From Gorsachius magnificus (lineage: Eukaryota > Chordata > Aves > Pelecaniformes > Ardeidae): DNA of 64,000 nt. Of this stretch, positions 49,701-64,000 are shown piece by piece (position 1 is the first letter of the stretch; every line of letters starts with the position of its first letter). The stretch covers positions 558,001 to 622,000 of the forward strand of contig CM067104.1 in assembly GCA_034008185.1 (NCBI GenBank), read 5' to 3'. The position numbers and the translations under genes are program-made. The notes beneath the pieces were generated by a model. That model saw only the letters and a program-made list of their open reading frames with translations, was not told the DNA's origin and made no database searches.

Positions 49701-50650
49701 TAATTAAAAAAAACCAAACTCGTTTCAGACTACAATTAAATGGGATGTGCTATCGCTGTCGTTTGAAGACGATATGTTCTACAGATGCTAAATGAAAAAC
49801 TCCAACTTTACTACATCCTTCTCACTTTCGGTCACGTTGAGATGAAGCAGCCCCGCAATTCAGTTTCAGAACAGCTGCGCTGACGTAAACACCTCGCTGG
49901 GGACGAGGGGGCAAAAAGCAACCGGTCACATTGGCCGTTTCACCCAGAGGTGACGCCTTCCTCGGTCCCTGGGGCAGGAAATCGCCACCACCTTCAGTCA
50001 CTTAAGCCAAGCACGTGGAAATCCAGCGAGCAACGCTGCCATCAGCTTCGGGGCAGCGCGCCTCCTCTTTAACAGCCAGGCTTCACTCCTAAAAGCATCA
50101 CACCATGCACGCTGCAGAGCTCAGCTCCTCTTTCATTTACATCGCCAGAGAGCATCCACGCGGACTGGAGCTCTGTTACGAGGCGCGTACGCCAGTTTTG
50201 GGTCACTGAAGCAGCCTCAATAGAATTACAGCGGCGCCAGCTAATTAGGACTCCCCAGCAGGGCACGGGTGCTCCGGCAGCGTCGAGGCCCTTTCAGAGC
50301 CCAGGTTTCCGCTCAGGATACGCGGGAGGCCACGCCAGACGCGCTCGGAGAGGCGATCCGGCAGCTCGGCTCCTTGCCCCTTCCCACGGAGACTCAGCTC
50401 CCACGGGCAGCGTGGGTTAGCACCCAGGCCGCCGCAGGGAAGTTTTCCAAACAAGGGCTCCCGCGCTTACACATGCTCCCAACCGGCGCCTTTTCCCTAT
50501 TATCCATTAATTTTTTTTTTTTTTTTTTTTTTATGGGGAGGGATGAAAGCTTATAAACAGATTAACAGGCCGCTGGCACGTCTGCGCGCCGCAGAGCGCC
50601 TGACTTACCGGGAATTCCTCGCACCACGCCTCGGCGGATGTCAGCGCCAT
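43715..50650 (-). CDS. PTGES3: PTGES3 / p23 co-chaperone of HSP90; first exon tentative
   Basis: p23 stabilises the closed ATP-bound state of HSP90 on client proteins and is also cytosolic prostaglandin E synthase 3. Exon 2, about 46286-46179 (SAKWYDRRDYVFIEFCVEDS). Exon 3, about 46021-45955 (CLGGSDNFKHLNEIDLFNNI). Exon 4, about 45693-45595 (KRTDRSILCCLRKGESGQAW). Exon 5, 45376-45286 (LNWLSVDFNNWKDWEDDSDE). Exon 6, about 44814-44749 (MMNNMGGDDDVDLPEVDG). Exon 7, about 44310-44282. Exon 8 ends KMPDLE with stop TAA at 43717-43715. The CS domain carries the conserved WPRLTKE motif; the acidic tail is complete. The usual ATG-CAG first exon is not seen. The only candidate is 50650-50609 (MALTSAEAWCEEFP), ending in a consensus donor CCCG|GTAAGT within the CpG island. 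It is in frame only if the second AG of CACAGGCAG is used as acceptor for exon 2. Confidence 0.95.
46291..50608. other. PTGES3 intron 1
   Basis: About 4.3 kb of comparatively AT-rich intron. It contains short A/T homopolymers (about 47981-47994, 49690-49710, 50510-50532) but no recognised exon, RNA gene or full repeat. Open frames in this stretch lack homology and splice context. Confidence 0.6.
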
Positions 50651-51160
50651 CCCCCCCCCCCCCAGCAACGCTCCGCACCCCCGCACCGGCCGCCCCCCCC
50701 CGGCAGGGCCGCTCCGCCTCGGGCCCATTCATTCGCGCACCCGCGCCCCACAGCCCGGGGCGGGGACCCCAGCCCCGTTCCCTTCCGTCCGCGGCACAAA
50801 CGGGCAAACCCGGAGCGACTGCAGCGGCTGGGCCGGGGCGCTCCGCGGCCGCCCGGCCCGCACCGCCCCCGGGGAGGGCGGACGAACCCGCCAGGCTGCT
50901 CCGGGCGGCGGGGCCAGGCCCCTGGGGGGGGGCGGGGGGGGGGCTCGGGGCGGCCTCGCTCCCACAATGCCCCGCGCGCTCGGCAAGCGGCGGCGCCCAG
51001 CGCTTGGTGACGCAGCAAAATACCCGCCGCGCCGCCTCCCCCGCCCCCCCGGGCTCGTTCCCAGCTCAGCCCCATCGCCCGCCCCGGGGGCCGGGTCGGT
51101 TTCGCCCTCTCGGGCCGGCCCGGGGCTGCCTGCACCGGCGGGCTTCAGGCCCGCGCCCCA
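50560..51160 (-). promoter_or_regulatory. PTGES3: PTGES3 CpG-island promoter
   Basis: Sharp CpG-rich block with a minus-strand splice donor at 50608. It is TATA-less and next to a poly-C run at 50651-50662. Position before PTGES3 and after the NACA 3' end makes it the PTGES3 promoter by inference. Confidence 0.65.
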
Positions 51161-51167
51161 GCGAGCC

Positions 51168-52126
51168 TCAACACCTACAAATATCTCCAGGGTGGGGGTC
51201 ACGGGGACGCAGCCAGACTCTTCCCAGTGGTGCCCAGCGCCAGGACAAGGGGCCATGGGCACAAACTGAAGCAGAAGAGGTTCCAGTTGAACGGGAGGAA
51301 GAACTTGTTGACTGTGAGGGTGCCCGAGCCCTGGCCCAGGCTGCCCAGGGGGGCTGTGGAGTCTCCTTCTCTGGAGATCTTCAACCCCTGCCTGGACAAA
51401 GTCACAGAATCCCAGAATGGCCGGGGTTGGCAGGGCCCTCGGGAGCTCCCCCAGTGCCACCCCCCTGCCCAAGCAGGCTCACCCAGAGCAGGGGGCACAG
51501 GACAGCGTCCAGGCGGGGGTTGAAGATCTCCAGAGAAGGAGACTCCACAGCCCCCCTGGGCAGCCTGGGCCAGGGCTCGGGCACCCTCCAAGTCAAGAAG
51601 TTCTTCCTCCCGTTCAACTGGAACCTCTTCTGCTTCAGTTTGTGCCCATGGCCCCTTGGCCTGGCGCTGGGCACCACTGGGAAGAGTCTGGCTCCGTCCT
51701 CGTGACCCCCACCCTTGAGATATTTGTAGGTGGTGATGAGGTCCCCTCTCAGCCTTCTCTTCTCCAGGCTGAACAAGCCCAGCTCCCTCAGCCTTTCCTC
51801 CGAGGGGAGATGCTCCAGTCCCCCCATCATCCTTGTTGCCCTCCTCTGGACTCTCTCCAGGAGTTCCTCATCTTTCTTGAACCGGGGAGCCCAGAACTGG
51901 ACCCAGTGCCCCAGGTGGGGTCTCCCCAAGGGCAGAGCAGAGGGGGAGGAGAACCTCCCTCGCCCTGCTGGCCACGCTCCTCTTGATGCACCCCAGGATG
52001 CCATTGGCCTTCTTGGCAACAAGGGCACCCTGTGTAACATGCTCTAGGAGAACCTGCTTTAGCAGGGGGGTTGGACTGGGTGATCTCCCGAGGGCCCTTC
52101 CAACCCTTGCCATGCTGGGATTCTGC
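51168..52126 (+). mobile_element. CR1 LINE 3' fragment (plus), split by a second CR1
   Basis: The left arm, 51168-51403, encodes the C-terminal end of the CR1 reverse-transcriptase ORF ([16 protein letters not shown], then [15 protein letters not shown]). The right arm, 52029-52126, resumes with the last codons (CTGTGTAACATGCTCTAG, ending in the ORF stop) and the CR1 3' tail (GGGGGGTTGGACTGGGTGAT). The two arms join logically across the inserted minus-strand element. It is 5' truncated, as CR1 copies usually are. Confidence 0.85.
51404..52028 (-). mobile_element. CR1 LINE 3' fragment (minus), inserted in the plus copy
   Basis: On the minus strand it encodes the last ~170 residues of the CR1 reverse transcriptase ([59 protein letters not shown]). 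Its 3' end, reading TTCTGGGATTCTGTGAC in reverse, lies at the left junction. It is truncated at the 5' side near 52028. Because it shares sequence with the left arm of the host copy, 51168-51400 and about 51510-51740 form a long inverted repeat. Confidence 0.88.
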
Positions 52127-53440
52127 GGGAGCATGTGCTGCCTGGAGGGGCAAGAGCCCGGCCCGGGCCAGGACAGCCTTGGTCTGGCACTCACCATAGA
52201 GCCTGCGCCCTGCCGCCACACTGTCCCCATGCCTCCGGCCCCGCCACAGGGAGCGACACCGGTGCTGGGCCTGCCCGGGGCACGCCACTCGCCAACACCG
52301 CAGGCGGCTTCGCCCGGGGGGCGCGGGGCGAGTCATACCAAGGGCATCTGGGCTCGTGGTGAGGAGCGTTTGGGAGCACAAGCGCCTGCCCGCCAGCTGA
52401 GCCACTGGCGGCTGAAAACCCAGGTTGTGGGTTAAGTCCCGCTCGTGCGGGCAGTCGGCAAAGGGCATGGGGGAACCGAGCTCGGCACCCATGGGAACTC
52501 AACCCCGCACCGAGCAGCCAGGGCCTCTCCAGACCTCGCTCCTGCCGGCGGCCTCTGGATTCAACCTCTCGGAGCTGGCAGCCACTCTGAAATCCCATCG
52601 CTGCTCCCTGGGCCAGCAGCTCTCCGGTTCCTTAATCAGAACTGTCAGCTGCCACCGCGCAAGGCTCCCGCTCAATCCCCCCGGCTCAGGTTTGGCTGCG
52701 GCCGCCCTCCCCACCAGCCGGGAGCTCTGCCCGCCGGCGCTGGCAGCTGCAGGGCAACGAAGGGCTCCCAGCCAGCATCGCCCGCTTGTTTCCTCTCAGG
52801 CTTCCCGCTGGCTGCCGGTGCTGCCGTGTTGCTCATCAGCTTTAATGAGTTCAGTTTTTATGGCACAGGGGAGAAAAAACGCCGCCGAGCAGCAGCGCGG
52901 TGCCCATTTTCCCAGCTCCGGCCTCTGCATTTCGTGAGACGCGGGGCCACTTGCTCCCCTGCAAGCAGGGAACCCCTGCTGCCGCTCAGCCCTGCTGCGC
53001 CGCACGGATCCAGCAAAGCATCAGGGTGAAAAGGCAGGACTGAACCCAGACGGGCCTCGGCCTCCCTGCGGATCAGGCTGGAAGGAGCACGATGTCCGGA
53101 TCCATCCCTGTCCCACGGCTGCAGGGAAGCGAGGGAGAAGCCCCCCTGGGGGGATGAAGGAGGCGACACCCGGCAGCAGACTCCTCCTCGCCTCCTGCCT
53201 GGGACCTCCTGCCACCCACCGAGGGAGACAGCCCAGGCTGAGCCCAGCGTCCCGGCACGGCGCTGATGCCGGGGCTCATGGCCAGCCAACCTTCGGACAG
53301 GAAGGAAATGAGGGAACGGGCAGGTGTTCTTCCGGGACAGGCTATCGGGCCGAGATCTTCCCGGGAGGAAGGCTCCACCCTGGGGCCTCGGCTACCGGGG
53401 AGGGGAGGGCAGCAAAGCCAGCACAGAGCACAAAGTGTTT
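52127..53440. other. Intergenic between CR1 cluster and NACA 3' end
   Basis: Moderately GC-rich sequence with no recognised exon, RNA gene or repeat. Open frames on both strands are not supported by homology. Confidence 0.5.
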
Positions 53441-53461
53441 CACCAACAATAAGCCACAACT

Positions 53462-53467
53462 TTTATT
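53462..53467 (-). terminator. NACA: NACA polyadenylation signal AATAAA
   Basis: AATAAA on the minus strand about 85 bases after the NACA stop, in an AT-rich 3' UTR. The short 3' UTR fits an abundant translation-machinery mRNA. Confidence 0.8.
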
Positions 53468-53551
53468 AATGGATAGAAATAGTACAAATTTTAAATTTAG
53501 TTGCATTTTACTTTTCTCTGAAACACCAAAAAAGGCTCCTCCCCCTGGCAG

Positions 53552-62558
<9,007 letters not shown>

Positions 62559-63110
62559 TTCTGGGGAAAGGGAGAACCCAGCAGGCCCGGGCTCGCCGGG
62601 GCTCCGCACGGCCCGAGGGCGGCCACCGGTAACTCGCCCTTCCCAAAGCCACCCACGACCCCGCTGCCCAGAGGCACCGAACGCCTCCCGGTACCGACTG
62701 GGCTGCGAAGACGGCTCAGCCGCCCGCTCGGTACCGGACAGCCCAGGCGCAGCGGACCCCGAGCGCCGCACGGCACGGGCCGATCCCGGTCCCGCCCGCT
62801 GCTGCCAACGGGGCTCCCCCGGCCGGACTGCGGCGCTGGCCTCCCCCGGCGGCCCGGCCTGGGGCCGCGGCCGCCCCCGCCCCCCCCGAGCAGGCGGCCC
62901 CTTCCCGGGGGGCCTCCCCCCGGCCCCGCTCGGCGCGACCACGGCCCCAGCGGCGGCCTCGACCGGGCCGACGCCGCCCTCCCGCCCTCCCTCCCGGCCC
63001 GGCCGCAGCCTGCGAGCAGCGGGCAGCCCCCGCGGCGGCGGATGGAGGCGGATGGCGGCGGCGGGACTCACTGTGCGGGGAGCAGGACCCAAGATGGCGG
63101 CGGAAAGAGA
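62559..63110 (-). promoter_or_regulatory. NACA: NACA CpG island, noncoding exon 1, 5' TOP and YY1 site
   Basis: A noncoding first exon probably runs from about 63109 to 63072, ending at donor CACA|GTGAGT (63071-63066). Its start region reads TCTCTTTCCGCC on the minus strand, a terminal oligopyrimidine tract of the kind that places translation-factor mRNAs under mTOR control, followed directly by a YY1 element GCCGCCATCTTGG (about 63101-63089). The rest is CpG island. Confidence 0.7.
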
Positions 63111-63313
63111 CCGAGCGGCTGGAGGGGGGGGGTGGGGGCGGGCGCCGGGGGGGGGGGGGGCCCCCCCCACGGGCAGGGTCCGGGGCGCAGCGACCTGGTG
63201 GCTGCAGGGCAGAGCAGGACCCCCCCTGCTCCTCCCCACAGGGACAGCCCCGGCCCCGGCTCCCTCCCACCTCGGCGCGTCTCGGGGCGCAGGCACGCGG
63301 GTGACTGGAGAGA

Positions 63314-63319
63314 TTTAAT
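63314..63319 (-). terminator. PRIM1: PRIM1 polyadenylation signal ATTAAA
   Basis: ATTAAA on the minus strand, about 165 bases after the PRIM1 stop and only about 200 bases before the NACA transcription start on the same strand. Confidence 0.65.
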
Positions 63320-63480
63320 GGTCTTTGCGTAGAAAAAGTACAAAAATGGGGACGGGCCCGCGGGGAGCTCCCAGGCACCAAGGACCCCGGGGCCGGCGCA
63401 GGCGGCAATAGCGGCGTCAGTCCCAGGGCGGCCCTGGGGCGAGGAGCGGGGCTGCCACCGCGGTCCCCGGCTACGGGGCC

Positions 63481-64000
63481 TCAGAATTCTCCTTGCAGGT
63501 CTGCAAAGAGGAGAAAGGGGAAGTTTTACAGAGAAATAAGCAGTTTCTGAGCCAGGGGTCCCCCCCCTTGGGGTCCCCCAGCCTGGCGCTTACCGCTTCT
63601 CCGGAGCAGCTCTCCCCTCCGGGCGCGCTCCATCTCCTCCACAAACTGCTCGAAGACCCGCACGTAGGGCGCCAGGCTCGTCTTCTTGTAGTCTGGAGGA
63701 TTTGGGGAGCTGAGCGGGAGCGGGCACAGGCAGGAGGGACCCCCCACCCCGGCCCCGGCACTGCTCACCCCGCGCACGGCGCTTCGGCTCTGTCTCCCCG
63801 CCGTCCTCCTGCTCCCCGTTATCACCGGCCGCATCCAGTTCGTGGCACAGGGAGCTGCGGGAGATGGTGGGACGTGGGGGGGGGGGGACACTGCCGGCAC
63901 AGCCCCAAGCCCCTGTGCCGCCCGCCCAGCTCACATACCTGATGGTGGGGACAGCGAATGGGTCAAACTGGTCCAGCTTCTGCAGATCCAGCGGCACCGA
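63481..64000 (-). CDS. PRIM1: PRIM1, DNA primase small subunit, C-terminal end only
   Basis: Catalytic subunit of primase in the DNA polymerase alpha complex, which makes RNA primers. Only the last four exons are inside: about 64000-63940 (LDLQKLDQFDPFAVPTIR), about 63858-63768 (SLCHELDAAGDNGEQEDGG, acidic linker), about 63693-63594 (YKKTSLAPYVRVFEQFVEEM, then ELLRRS) and the terminal exon ending DLQGEF with stop TGA at 63483-63481. These match the C-terminus of vertebrate PRIM1, including YKKTSLAPYVxVFE. Catalytic and zinc-binding parts lie outside the window. Its place next to NACA matches human. Confidence 0.93.

Noticed and set aside
51199..52492. Possible novel protein with basic RT-like C-terminus
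   Set aside because: It is the end of the CR1 reverse transcriptase ORF in two opposed, truncated copies, not a host gene.

Overview
This window is a stretch of vertebrate nuclear chromosome, most probably a bird microchromosome. Coding exons are short and interrupted by GT-AG introns. Base composition is extremely GC-rich, with many runs of 10-25 G or C. CpG islands sit at promoters, genes are unusually compact, and the only interspersed repeats I recognise are CR1 LINEs. There are no operons, phage, plasmid, CRISPR or bacterial features. Species is not determinable by eye.

The gene order matches human chromosome 12q13.3: STAT2 (minus, 3' part outside the window), APOF (minus), TIMELESS (minus), MIP/AQP0 (minus), a second AQP4-like aquaporin (minus), RBMS2 (plus), BAZ2A (minus), ATP5F1B (minus), PTGES3 (minus), NACA (minus), PRIM1 (minus, only the C-terminal part inside the window). 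Human SPRYD4 and GLS2, which lie between MIP and RBMS2, are not seen. An aquaporin paralogue and an orphan CpG island occupy that interval.

Region by region: 1-10.8 kb holds STAT2, APOF and TIMELESS, separated by a few hundred bases each. 10.8-15.5 kb holds the two tandem aquaporins. 16.5-24.2 kb holds RBMS2 and the 3' UTRs of RBMS2 and BAZ2A, which converge with poly(A) signals about 190 bp apart. 24.2-38.3 kb is BAZ2A and its CpG-island promoter. 38.9-42.6 kb is ATP5F1B with two intronic SNORD59-type C/D snoRNAs. 42.9-51.1 kb is PTGES3. 51.2-52.1 kb is a CR1 inserted inside another CR1. 53.4-63.1 kb is NACA including the muscle-type (skNAC) proline/alanine exon. 63.3-64 kb is the end of PRIM1.

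The genes do not form one pathway; this is a conserved syntenic block of mostly housekeeping functions (fork protection, heterochromatin and rDNA silencing, ATP synthesis, HSP90 co-chaperone, nascent-chain chaperone, primase) plus interferon signalling, lens water channel and lipoprotein genes. The most consistent oddity is that conserved coding exons break frame or lose 15-30 expected codons, often beside poly-G/C runs. This occurs in STAT2, APOF, TIMELESS, MIP, RBMS2, BAZ2A, ATP5F1B and NACA. I read most of this as consensus error or dropout in the assembly rather than biology. Exon limits were read by eye from splice sites and remembered vertebrate orthologues; limits described as 'about' are good to roughly 10 bases.
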